A stretch of 64,000 nt of DNA from Lyophyllum atratum (Eukaryota > Basidiomycota > Agaricomycetes > Agaricales > Lyophyllaceae), in assembly GCA_014905825.1 (NCBI GenBank), contig JACGCN010000007.1:1612001-1676000 (forward strand), given 5' to 3'. How positions within the stretch are numbered: position 1 is the stretch's first letter; every line of letters starts with the position of its first letter. The position numbers and the translations under genes were made by a program. Below are positions 23,901 to 35,228 of the stretch, one piece after another. The notes under the pieces are model-generated. The model did no database searches. It had not been told where the DNA came from and saw nothing but the letters and a program-made list of their open reading frames with translations.

Positions 23901-26900
23901 CTCCACCCCGAGGCACAAATTCATGCTCATTGATATGAGCATGAACTTCCCGCTCGGCGAGCTCTCCCTCATCTGTGGGAAGCTCGGGTCTGGGAAGACT
24001 TTGCTGTTACTTGGTGCGTTGTTTTTGGTGGTCTGTGAGGTATCGGTTGCTGAATGCGTGGTTTATGGGTTCTAGCGTTGTTGGGTGAGGCGGACGTGCT
24101 GACTGGCCAGGTCCTTTGCCCGCGTTCGCCGCCGGACTCGTTGGCGTCGTTTGCAGGCGTGCATGTCGCTAAGGAAGACTGGGTTGTGCAAGGAGTTTGT
24201 GCTTATGTGCCACAGGTAAGCTGTCGGGCGGTTCGTGTTCAATGGACACATCTGATTCGATTTCTGGTTAAAGGCTGCGTGGCTTCGTAATGCGTCTATC
24301 AAAGGTTAGCCAAGGGCTCATGCGCTGGATTCTGAGGACGTCGTTAACTCTCTTTTATAACAGATAATATCTTGTTCAACTTGCCCTATGATGAAGAGAG
24401 GTATCAACGGACATTAGAGGTGAGCGATGGCTTCAGTTGGAAGGTAAACTTGCACCAACTGAAGTGATATACAGGTCTGCGCCCTCATCAGTGATCTTGA
24501 GATCCTGGAAGACGGCGATGAGGCTGAGATTGGAGAACGTGGAGTGAGTTCGGCCCATGTTGTGCCTTGGGTATTTGCTCACGGAGAGTTTAGGTAAACC
24601 TGTCTGGTGGCCAGAAAGCTCGAGGTTTGTCATAGTTCATCTAAAATCGTAAGGACACAATCTTGACGAATCTTATACTAGTCTCTCTTGCACGGGCTGT
24701 CTACTCTCGCGCCTCGGTCTTACTCTTGGACGATGTTCTTTCCGCAGGTTTGTGCCACGGTATTTCCTTGTAATTGAACTTTCCACTAACGTTATTGTAG
24801 TGGATGCACATACGGCTCATCACCTGTACCATGAGTGTCTGAAAGGTGACCTCATGCAGGGAAGGACCGTGATCCTCGTTTCACACCACGTCCAACTTTG
24901 TGCCCCTGGGGCGAAATACGTCGTCGCCCTCGATAACGGCAGAGTCATGTTCGAAGGCGATAGACAGGCTTTCCAAAACTCTGGCGTCATCCGGACACTT
25001 GTCCAAACGACGGACGCAGGAGCAGACAGTGCCAAGGAGGAAGAGGTCATAGAAGATGTGGATGTCCTGACGAAGGAAGTGGACCCCAATTCGGAATCGA
25101 GCTCCACCATCGCACCCGTCTCGGAAATCAAGGTCGAGAGGAAACCGCCTAGGAAACTCGTTGAAGAGGAGAAGCGTGCCGTTGGCCGCATTGGCCGAGA
25201 CGTATGGGCGACGTACATTTTAGCATGTGGCAAGGGCTGGTATTGGTCGCTATTTATAACGATCCTCATCGTTGCCTCGTTGAGTCCTGTTTTCGAAAAC
25301 GGATGGCTAAGGTACGACCAAGAATTCTGCCATCGTTCTTCCCGCTGACGAATTTCGCTGCAGACATTGGTCAAGTGCTGCTGCTGGCGACCGAGAAAGC
25401 CCTAACTTTTACATCGCGGTGTACGCTGCGATCACGGGTATCGGCCTCGTGCTTAGCACCCTCCGATACTTCGTGCTTTACAATGGATCAATCCGTGCGT
25501 CGACAGTGCTATACAAGCGACTCCTGGAAACCGTTTTATTTGCCAATATCCGATTCCATGATACCGTGTCTCGTGGTAGGCTACTAAACAGATTCGGAAA
25601 GGATTTCGAAGGTTGGTATAGTTCCATCTATCGGACCTATGACTGTTCTTATTTTGGCGAATCTTTTACAGGCATTGACAGCAGCTTGTCTGATAACTTT
25701 GGCCGCAGTGTAATTTATGGGCTTTCGGCCCTTACCACTATTGTCACGGTCAGCGTTGTCGGTGGACCGTTATTTATTCTGGCGGTCATTGTGTTAGGTG
25801 TCATTTACTACAATGGTAAGCACAAAGCTTTCGTCCTGTTCCATCATTACAAACTTATCGGACTTCAATTTGTAGCTGCGAAGGTAAAGTCGCCAAACTG
25901 ACTCGACTGAATCCCTAATCTTATTTTCGATACAAGGTTTATGGTCAGACCTCCAGAGATATGAGGCGGTTAGGTAAGTCATTGCCTACTTGCTTCTTCG
26001 TCGAGGTGACTTACATAATGATCAGACTCCGTGACTCGCTCTCCACTGTATTCCATCTACGGTGAGACCATCGCAGGTGTCACAATTCTGCGTGCCTTCG
26101 GAGCGTCTTCGAAGTTTTTGCGAGATATGCTCTGTTGCGTAGACACGGTAAGTCAGGCCATTTGGGTTTATATAGACACTAACGTATCCGATCCGACACA
26201 GAATGCGAACCCGTTCTACTGGATGTGGGGTGGTAAATATAGCTGACCTAATTCAGCTTCCACAATCTGACCTGTTCTCTAGTCAATAGATGGCTCTCCA
26301 TGCGCTTCAACCTACTCTCCTGTGGAGTCATTGGCGCTACAGCGGTCGTTGCGTTGATAACACCAAGTATTAACGCACCATTGGCTGGATTTGCACTCAC
26401 TTTCGCTTCGACTATAACTGGCGACCTTCTTTTCATGGTCCGGCGCTTTGTCGGTTTAGAACAATCCATGGTAGAGAAAGTCTGGCTATTCCTCGTCCTC
26501 TGCTAACTCTTGTCCAGGTGGCATTAGAACGCGTCAAGGAGTACTCCGAGCTCACAAGAGAACCACCCGAGTTTATCGAACCCAGGCCACCTGCATCATG
26601 GCCGGCTGAGGGTACTATCGAATGCGAGGATCTTGTCATCCGATATGCTGTTTGTTCTCCTCCCTCACCCGTTAACCTCTCTTTCTTATATCCCATAATT
26701 AGCCGGAACTGCCGAATGTGTTGCATAAACTCAACTTTAGTATTCGACCTGGCGAAAAGGTCTGTTAGGTTGTCCCAATACGAGACTTATGACTGACGCA
26801 CGATAATAGGTCGGCATTCTGGGACGTACAGGATCTGGAAAGAGCACTCTTGCGTTATCTTTCTTCCGTTTCGTCGAAGCTACCGAGGGACGGATTCTGG

Positions 26901-27946
26901 TGGACGGCTTGGACATCGCTAAAGTCGGTCTCACCGATCTTCGTAGCAAGTTGACCATCATTCCTCGTGGGTCTCCTCCGATTTCATTTGAGAATCCGCT
27001 TTGACATCTGTCCCGCATATAGAGGACCCAACGATCTTGAGTGGAACCGTGCGGTCGACCCTCGATGTTTTCGATGAATATGAAGATGCTGAAATCGTGG
27101 GCTCACCGTTTGACGTTGCTCATCCTGCTTACTGATTATCCTTATAGTTCGAGGCTCTCCGTCGAGTCCATCTCATACCTTCTGAGGGAACGCCAGAGGA
27201 GGATATTCATACTGTCAACGAAAACGTTTTCCGCAATCTGGATTCGTCAGTGTCAGAAGGCGGAGAAAATTTCTCAACTGGGTAAGTTGATAACAACTTG
27301 ATCAGAGGAGCTTCCCTTGGCTGATGTTTTCGTCAGTGAAAAGCAACTGCTGTGTATGGCTAGGGCCATCCTAAAACGCTCGAAAGTTCTGGTAATGGAT
27401 GAGGTGAGTTGATCTGGTGCATGTTTCTCAATATGATTATTGACTTCTCGCAATTCAGGCAACGGCAAGGTATGTATTACGATCTTCGGATATGTGTCGC
27501 ATTCCTCACTCTAGGCATCGCCATTAGCGTGGACTATGCGACTGACGAACTGATTGGGAAAACCATCCGACGGTTGGTGCTACTCCATGAATCCATTTTT
27601 CGAAGGAGACCTAACCATCCTTTCTCTAGCGAATTTGCACAGAGCACCATCCTCACCATCGCTCATCGCCTACGTACCGTGATTGACTACGACAGGGTAC
27701 GCCCTCCCTTATTTTCCGTCCCTTCATAACTCATAAATGAGCAGGTTATGTTACTCGATCAAGGTCACATCGCCGAATTCGATCGGTACGTTACTCAGGC
27801 TGCTGCTTCTTCTGTCCCATGTACTGATAGATGATGTTCACAGGCCATCGGTGCTACTGCAAGATCCTACATCCAAGTTCTATGCATTGTGCAAGGCTAC
27901 TGGCAGGGAAGAGTTTGCCATGCTCAAGAAGATGGCGGGAGTGTAA
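20935..27946 (+). CDS. ABCC-family (MRP/YBT1-like) ATP-binding cassette transporter
   Basis: Full-length exporter with the layout TM regions, ABC-TMD1, NBD1, ABC-TMD2, NBD2, probably in the plasma or vacuolar membrane. The model starts at ATG 20935. The first intron (21379-21434) restores [18 protein letters not shown]1 has the Walker A GKLGSGKT, signature LSGGQKAR and Walker [12 protein letters not shown]2 has the Walker [10 protein letters not shown], a divergent signature FSTGEKQLL, Walker B KVLVMDEAT and the switch histidine in TIAHRL. The coding sequence is broken by roughly thirty introns, and several exons are tiny: 7 nt (23557-23563), 8 nt (25876-25883), 11 nt (27459-27469), 20 nt (23329-23348) and 27 nt (23098-23124). 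Each is needed to restore conserved family sequence. No disabling stop was seen. Substrate unknown; glutathione conjugates or xenobiotics are family substrates. Confidence 0.92.
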
Positions 27947-28428
27947 TATTAATATCTTAGAGATGTTCATTTTGCTTACTAGTACATGGAGAACTACTGT
28001 AGAGAAGCGCTGTTGCATGAAGTAGATCTGGAATATTCAATCAGAACTACATCGACTATTGTGGTAGGCTTCGAGGCAACCGCATCTTACATGTCCATGG
28101 CCACCACCACATTATTGAAGTAATAGACCCATCTTATCTCGTACAGAATCACGTCAAAGGCTTAGAACAACTTCCGTCAGAACGAACAAATTATTTACAG
28201 CCAAGACGCGAAATCAGAAAACTAAAACAATAAATACCGTACTTAGTCCAATTTCCACAAACAGCAGCAACAAGGAATAAAAAAGCAGCTTAAAACAGCA
28301 CATAATGAACCTCCCCCCCGCTCCCACCCAAAGCCCCAAGTGCGGGCTACCACCACCACCGCAACACACCCTTCTCTCCCTTCCTTCCTTCCTCAAGCTC
28401 AAAGTTCGGTAAACCAGGAGCACCCCCG
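27947..28428. other. Convergent intergenic space (ABC transporter and golgin 3' ends)
   Basis: The 482 bp between two convergent stop codons contain both 3' UTRs and no gene. Confidence 0.6.
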
Positions 28429-30365
28429 CTACGACCCCACCTCCCTCTCCCTCTCCCTCTCCTTCCCCTTCCTCGACGGCGGCTGCGCCAACACCAAATT
28501 AGGCGAGCTCGCCATCCCCGTCGCAGCATACGACGCCAGCCTCCTTGTGCCCGCCCCGCCCCCGCCCCCGCCTCTCGGGGGGCTCATGGGGTATGTCCCG
28601 ATGGTGGGTGTGCCGGGGAGGGAGGTGTTGTTGCGCTGGGGTGGTGAGGGGGTGGTGTTGGTGTGGGGGAGGGGGGAGGGGGAGGGGGAGGAGGCTTCTG
28701 TTAGGAGGAATTCTACCCAGAGGCGGGAGAAGGACTAGTTGCGGGGGGGAGATCGGGTTAGTAGTAGCAGTAGAAGGGAAGGAAGGAAGGAAAGGAAAGG
28801 AAGGACGTAAACGCACCTCCGTCTCATCGCTCTTCTCAAGCCCCACCCCCCCCTCCCGCTCCTTCCCACCCCCCCCACTCCCGCGTCCCCAAAACCCACT
28901 CATCGCAGCACCACCACCACCACCAGCATTTTGCGCCCTTTGCAGCCCCGCCTTCTCGCGCTCCGCCTCGGTCCACGCGAGGACAGACGCGAGGAGAGCG
29001 AGCATCTCGAAGCGCTTGGGGTCGGCGCGCGGGGTGGCGAGGAAGGAGAGGAGGACGTTGGTGACGAGGCGCCGGTCGACGTTGGTGGAGGTGGAGGTGA
29101 GGCGGAGGCGGCGGAGGGCGGTGATTAGGTGTTCGTTGAGGATTACGGCTGTTGGTGGGGGTTAGTGGGGGGGTGAGGGGGGGGGGGGGGGTTAGTGAGG
29201 TGGGGAGGGTAAGGGTAAGGGAAGGGAAGGGGGGGAAGGGAGGGAGGGGGGGGGGGGAGGGACTTACTTTCGTGGCGCAGTTTCCCGATGAGGAGGTTTT
29301 TCTCTTTTACTTCTTTCTCGAGCTCGTGTGTGCGGGATATGTTGGTGGTGGATTCTTCGAGTTGGAGCTGCAGTCTCTTAATGTCAGTAGAGGGAAGCAA
29401 AGTAGAATTCTTGTAGGCAACCTCAGCACTTAATGCGCGATGCTTGTATTCAGCGAGCGATTGCGTGACTTGGGTAAGCTGCGACTCGTAGTCCTTGATC
29501 GCCTGCTTCAGTTCATGGTCTTTCGCTGTCCTCACGATCAGAAACGCGTACGGTCGAGGCGAGGCGATACAGAACTTCACACACCAGCCTGGAAGTCCTG
29601 CAAAACCGACTGCAAGTTCCCCGCCTTCTCCCTCTCCGCCTCCAACTCCACCATCTCCTTCTCCCTTGCCTCCCTCTCCAAATCCACCTCGCGCTTATAC
29701 ATCTCCACCGCCGACTTCAAATCATCCACCACCGCCCCCTCCTGCAGTGCCGTCCGCTCCCACTCTTCCCGCTCCATACGACAGCGCTCGAGCTCGGTCT
29801 GGGTGTCGCGGAGCTCGCGTTCGCGGAGGAGGGTTTCTTGTGCGTTCTCCTGGAGGGCGCGGTGGCGCATGGTGTCGAGCTCGGTGGCTAGGCGTGAGGA
29901 TTCGGAGTGGGAGGATATGAGTTCGTGTTTGAGGGTTTCGAGCGTGAGGGAGAGATCGTCGTTCTGGGCCGTCAGTTGTTGGACGAGGTGTTCCCGCCGG
30001 TCCAGTTCTTCCTGCGCGGAAAATATGTATCAGCGGGACATTCATAAAACTTGAGGAGGAGGGGGGGGGCGTACGGCGTCTTGCTGGAGCTTGTTCCCGA
30101 GGGTGGTGCGCATGGTGGTGAGCTTTGCGAGGAGGTTGCGGTATTGGGTGGCGAGGGTGTCTTTCTCTTCTCGAGTCCGGTCGAGTTCGCGCTGTAGTTT
30201 GAGGATGGGATCGTCGTCATCTCCGTTAAGTGCTGCGCTGTGTCCGTTTGTCGTTACAGTCAAATCGGAAGAGAGCCTGGGTTCGCTGTCCATTGATGTT
30301 CTTATATCCTGCTTGGACGGTGGTTTCGTCGGCGATGAAAGAGAGGCGGCGGCATTGCCTGACAT
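28429..30365 (-). CDS. RUD3: RUD3-like golgin with C-terminal GRAB domain
   Basis: Cis-Golgi coiled-coil tether recruited by Arf1-GTP. Five exons (30075-30365, 29585-30011, 29268-29525, 28817-29148, 28429-28734) sum to 1,614 nt, 537 residues. Residues about 55-330 are charged heptad-rich coiled coil (LDRTREEKDTLATQYRNLL onward). The GRAB-type Arf-binding domain follows: NEHLITALRRL, then NVDRRLVTNVLLSFL, PRADPKRFEMLALLASVL and EREKAGLQR. The last exon begins SFSRLWVEFLLTEAS and ends in a low-complexity Pro/Ser/Gly tail. The third intron is extremely C-rich on the coding strand. The gene is head-to-head with an F-box gene 188 bp away. RUD3 of yeast has the same layout and length range. Confidence 0.88.
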
Positions 30366-30553
30366 TGTTCGCGGGGAGGGGCGGGGCTTGGACGCCTTGG
30401 TGGTAGAGTTAGAGGAGCATTATTGGGAAATTAGAGATAGCACGTGCTCGGCTGTTTCTCGCTCCCTCGACATCGACCACCATGACCACCCTCAACTAGC
30501 GACTCTATCCTATCTATCATCTCATTATCTCTCTTGACTCCCAAGCGCCCACG
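30366..30553. promoter_or_regulatory. Compact divergent promoter of RUD3 and the F-box gene
   Basis: Only 188 bp lie between the two ATGs. Pyrimidine/TCTATC-rich sequence (about 30500-30535) precedes the plus-strand start. No TATA box is evident. Confidence 0.5.
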
Positions 30554-33107
30554 ATGAGTCGGGTGCAGTTGATGAACCTCCCCATTGAGCTCGTCTGCTA
30601 TATCCTCAGCTTTCTGGACAGTATAGACTTGATCCAATGCACCCTCGTAAGCGATCCTCTTTCCCTCGTCCCACCCCGGTCTGATTCAATATCAACAGCT
30701 CGCGAAACGCCTCCACAAAGTCATCCTCGATTCCTCCCGTCTCCAATACACCATCGAACTCGCAAAACACCGCATGGTCTCCCTCCTCCCACCTTCCGCC
30801 GCACCACCCTACGCCTCCCGCCTCAAAATCCTACACGACAGAGAGCAAGCATGGAAAACACTCAGCTGGAACGGCCGGTACACTCTCAAGCTCCCACCGA
30901 CGGGCTCAGTGTACGAATTCGTGGGCGGGCTGTATGGGAATGGGAAGGAAGACGACCGCAGAGTCACCGCATCCATCTCGTTTTTGGAGCTCCCGTCCGG
31001 GGGCGGGGATGGGGGAGAGACCTCCGATGTGAAGACTTGGACGCATCCCATGGCGGATATCATTATAATCGACTTTACAATGGATCCATCACAAGATCTG
31101 CTCGTTCTCATCGCGCTTGCGACTCCTGGGTACGTCCTCACAGTTCATTCCACCAAGATCAACGGAATAACGCGCATATGGTCAGCTCGAAATACGTGTA
31201 CGAACTCCATCTGCGCTCTTTATCGACTAACGAGCCTCACCCAAAGGCGACGCTCCCAACGCTACCGTGTCTCCTCAAGCCCTCACACGCAGATGAATCC
31301 TCCGATCACATCGCAGCCGTGCGCGTCCAGGTCTCAGGGGATCTAGTCGCGCTGCTCGTGAAGGAAGTACACGAAGACATCGGTGCACACCTAGAAATAT
31401 GGGACTGGATCCACAACCCCCAAACCTCCGTACGTCCCCCCGCCTCCCAATCCCAATCCCAATCCCAATCCCAATCCCAATCCCTAACCCCCCCACCCCC
31501 CAGTGCAAAATGTCCCGCAACTCCGGCATCGACGACTTCACCTTCCTCTCCTCCTCCGCCTTCCTCCTCGTCCGCCCCACCGGCACCTTCGAGGTCTACA
31601 CCTTCCCCAACCCCATCCCCTCCGACGAAGACGAAGACGCCGCGCCCGTCTGTAAGGCGAGCTATCAGTTCCCGCCCCTGTCGGAGGGGTACATGTACTG
31701 GTACATCACGATGAGCAGCAACCCCGCCCCCGGGTCCATCCCGCGCCCAGGGCCAGACGCACATTTGGGAGGCGAGGGCGGGCCGACGTATTATCCCGAA
31801 CCGGAGGAGAGGATACATGCGTGTTGTCTGTATGTGTTTAACCCTGCGACGGAGGACACGGAGCACCGCGTGCACTGCTTTGTGTTCTTCGTCAATATCC
31901 AGACGCTCCTCCACCCGCCCGCGGAATGGCTGCAGAAGGCGACGCCAAGGTATAACAGGAGCAGAGCACGGATGCGGGGTTACAGCGCGTCCTCGGACTC
32001 GGATACGCCTTCCAGCTCTACCATTGGTAGCGGTGGCAGCAGCAACACCACCACGCCCTTCACGTCCCCACCCTACATCCCCCACACCTCATACATCTAC
32101 TTCCCCCTCTCCCCACCCACCCCTCCCCTCCCCTTCCCCTCCCAAGCCCAACCCTACCCCCCACACCCCCACGCCACCCTCCTCCCCCTCCGCCCCCCCA
32201 CCCCCACCCTCATCACCCCCAAAACCACACACGCCGCCCCCATACACATCCCCTGGGCAGCATGGGGCCCGCAGAGCACGCGGTGGTTCCAGGAGTGTCT
32301 GAGTACGGATTGGCAGCATTCGATTTGGGGGTTGAGGACGATTGAGAGTGTGTTGCCTGAGCGGGTTGGGGTTGGGGTTGGGCGGGCTCCGACTGCTGCT
32401 GCGGCTGCGGATGCGAGAACGGGGATGCCGGATCCGGAGGCGATGGAGGTGGAGGTGGATGAGTCGGTGGGGATGGGGAGGGGGATGGGGTTGGTGGATG
32501 GGGGGAGGGAGGAGGAGGAGGCTGGTGCGGTTGGGGAGGGTGCTTCTTCGTCTGCCGCTACCACTCCTACCTCGGCTCCGAGTCCAGATGCGACTCCCAC
32601 AGCAGGGGCAGCCACTGGTCCTGACGCCGCGCAACCTGTTCAAATGGACTACGAGGAGCGGCCATCGACGTGGCGGCACCTCCGCCTACGGGACTACAAC
32701 CCCTACGCCGTCATGGCCGAGCTTACCCGGCTCCAGGACCCCATGGAACACCGCACCGACGCTCAAGGCAAAGACAAGGGCAAAGGCAAAGGCAAGGGGA
32801 AGGGGCAGGGCAAGGAGTCACGGCGCGTGGTGACGGAACCGAGCACGACGAACGTGTGGGGGGTGTTTCAGTATGATGTGGAGAGCTGGCTGCCGTATGT
32901 GGAGTGTGTGAGTGAGGAGGTGTTTGAGGTGACGGATGTGATGATGGATGATTGTCGCGTTTTGTTGCTTAAGGTTAGTTGGGGTCCTTCTTCTCCTTAT
33001 CTTTTTTTTTTGTTGTTGTGGGAATGAGGTGGCTGATACTTTTTTTTTTTGTTTGGAAGAGGGGGGAGAATGGGAAGTTGAAGAGGGTGGATGTGTTGAC
33101 GATGTAG
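30554..33107 (+). CDS. F-box protein (agaricomycete type, 761 residues)
   Basis: Likely SCF ubiquitin-ligase substrate receptor. Five exons (30554-30646, 30699-31129, 31186-31429, 31504-32973, 33060-33107) sum to 2,286 nt. The F-box is at residues about 5-45: LMNLPIELVCYILSFLDSID then CTLLAKRLHKVILDSS. The remainder resembles the beta-propeller-like region of the agaricomycete F-box family (YVYELHLRSL, VSGDLVALLVKEV, FTFLSSSAFLLVRPTG). Low-complexity stretches interrupt it: Pro-rich near 32060-32230, acidic/Gly near 32440-32560, and a KGKGKGKG lysine-glycine run near 32770-32810. Exon 3 has a near copy at 37804-38058. Intron 3 carries a CCCAAT repeat. The short last exon (16 codons) is inferred from frame and a good acceptor. 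Confidence 0.85.
31446..31487 (+). repeat. (CCCAAT)6 plus CCCTAA intronic hexamer repeat
   Basis: Six perfect CCCAAT units end in one CCCTAA and then C-rich sequence up to the splice acceptor at 31502-31503. On the other strand this reads TTAGGG followed by ATTGGG units, i.e. telomere-like. It lies wholly in intron 3 of the F-box gene and doubles as its pyrimidine-rich tract. Confidence 0.85.
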
Positions 33108-33556
33108 GTTATGGGATGCGGGAGGGAGGGAGGGTGGGCGGGCGCGGGAGTCCTGTGTGACCTACTAACCTAGGGGTGTTGTTTTATCTTGTATCATGTT
33201 TGAAGTCTAACCCTAGAGATTGGTCCACTCGAGATTAATAGAATGTATGTATGCTAACTCTATCCCCATCTTTCCCATCATGCTGCTCGCCACTGGTGTG
33301 TTCCTCGACCACGTTCTTTCAGCCTTACCCCCTCTACTTCGTGCATAGCTCACTGCTGCGTGAGATCTTGGGCAGCTCTGAGTGTTTCGAGGAGAACGGC
33401 ATAATAATTAGCAGCACCACGGACCTTAGACACTGCAATGTCCAACCACAGCAAGACCTCCTTAGATTTTTGCATGTCTGCCACTGCGGGCATTGGCCCA
33501 ATATGATCAACTACATGTTCTCGTTAGAATCGACGATTATATCTTGAACAAATTAA
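33108..33556. other. Intergenic 3' flank with a solo MITE terminus
   Basis: This is the 3' UTR region of the F-box gene followed by non-coding DNA. It contains GCCACTGCGGGCATTGGCCC at 33479-33498, the same terminal sequence as the small fold-back MITE at 37392, but no partner end was found nearby. Confidence 0.5.
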
Positions 33557-34260
33557 GGCCCTGTTCGGGATCTCAAGTTATTTTTCCAAATAGTAATTGT
33601 ACCTGCCAAAATGTAACTCGAGAAATTTAAGACTATTTGGAGTGTAACTAACTCGAAAAAGTGTTCGGCACCAGGTCCAATTATCAGCAACTGTTGTCAC
33701 GCCGCCTCTTGAGACGCGATTCGGATCAAATTCGCAGTGCGTGGGTAAGTATGGGCAGTTGGCGGAGCGAGAATCGTTCACTGACTAAGCCATCAAATCA
33801 CAGATTTCGCCGCGCTCGACCTACGTCTCGTCAATCTCTCGTCATTCCACCAGATAGCATGCTTCAAGCGACATGATACCTTCTGGAGACACCTATTATA
33901 CATTATTGAGGTATACTGTTCGAGAATGGGTCGTTCTCGAGGAAATCGGGATATTTCGAGTCTATTTACATGTATTTACTTTAGATGTTCTTGACGCTGA
34001 ACCACGACAATCTTGGTTGTTATCTCCTATCTCAGGCATGCGAGATCCATATACTAGGAAAAAAATATGTGAATTACTGATAATAATCATTATCGGAGTC
34101 AACTCCCTCGTCATATCCAGCAAGATCAGCTACCTGATCGCGATTGTCACACCGTGACTTGTGGTGATGGATGGAGGAGCTCCATGATACTCTTTACGGA
34201 CATAGCTACACATTTACTAATTGGAGGTCTATCTACTAATTCGGGATCCCGAACAGGGCC
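33557..34260. mobile_element. PIF/Harbinger (Tourist)-like MITE
   Basis: The 704-bp segment has 16-bp perfect terminal inverted repeats (GGCCCTGTTCGGGATC at both ends) and is flanked by TAA on each side (33554-33556 and 34261-34263). That 3-bp TWA duplication is typical of PIF/Harbinger elements. The interior has only short frames and no DDE transposase motif, so it is non-autonomous. Confidence 0.75.
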
Positions 34261-34263
34261 TAA

Positions 34264-35228
34264 CGATATTCTCGCTTTTTGTTTGTCGGTAATATGGAGG
34301 TATTTTTCTCAATATGATCCGAACGAAAAATGGAAGGAGATAATGGCGAACATATCGCAATCAAGCACTTTGAATTTATTTCTAAATTCACTGATATATT
34401 CAAGGCGGATATCCCGTGATCATCTTTGCAATAAATTCGATCGAATATGACGTCATATCCTGAAGGCGTGGATCTAGTGCTCTGTGGCGCCTGGATATTC
34501 AACTGCTCCGTCAACATGAGTTTGTCCGACACAAATCGCGGAGGACATCGAGCGCTCTACGCTCGCTCTGATGTGGTAGTGCATGCATAGAGGAGCGTGG
34601 AGGGCTTCGGAACGAGTAGGTTGGCTATCCCATCTTCTCTCACGAATGGGTGCTACTCAGGTACTCAAACGATTCATCAAGGTCACAACTATACATGGTA
34701 AATGCCGAACTGCACGTACTGGAATGAGGGCAGGCGGGTCTGGAACAGTTTGGAGGGAGGTTGGCAGGAGTCGAGATGTCGAGGTCCGGAACAAGTGCTA
34801 TCATTTTTCGTGCGTATACTCCTGCTTCCTTCATACACAACCGCTTACTCTCACGTTCCTGCAACTCGTTAGCATTTTGCGCAGCAGAACATAACTATCT
34901 TGCGTCAGGATTTGACGTTAAAGTACGAGGGACTGCTGCCTCATAATCTGGGATGTCAATACCGCGTCTGCAATGCTCTCCGCCAACCGAGACGGCGTCC
35001 ACCATCTGCTTTCTCCGCAGTCCACCCACTAGCTCCTCGCTGGCATCTCCACCACTGCTGTCTCCACCGCTGGCTCTGCCTCTTCGATCTCCGCAGTCCC
35101 GGCATACCCTCCACCACTAATGTCGCATCGTACAAAAAACTCATCAGAAATATGAGCCCCAAACCTCGACCTCCTTTCCCTCCCACACCTACAATTTGCC
35201 AGCGCCATATGCTGATCACATGTCTATA
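34264..35228. other. Intergenic, no supportable gene
   Basis: Short frames on both strands (for example 34583-34894 plus) lack domains. The right end is the 3' flank of the minus-strand F-box gene. Nothing else was seen. Confidence 0.45.

Noticed and set aside
28545..29165. 206-codon plus-strand frame over the golgin gene
   Set aside because: Antisense to the GRAB-domain exons; low-complexity Arg/Gly translation with no domain.
32089..32679. Long minus-strand frames opposite the F-box gene (also 31306-32085)
   Set aside because: They are mirror frames of Pro/Ser/Gly-rich coding sequence; composition explains their openness.
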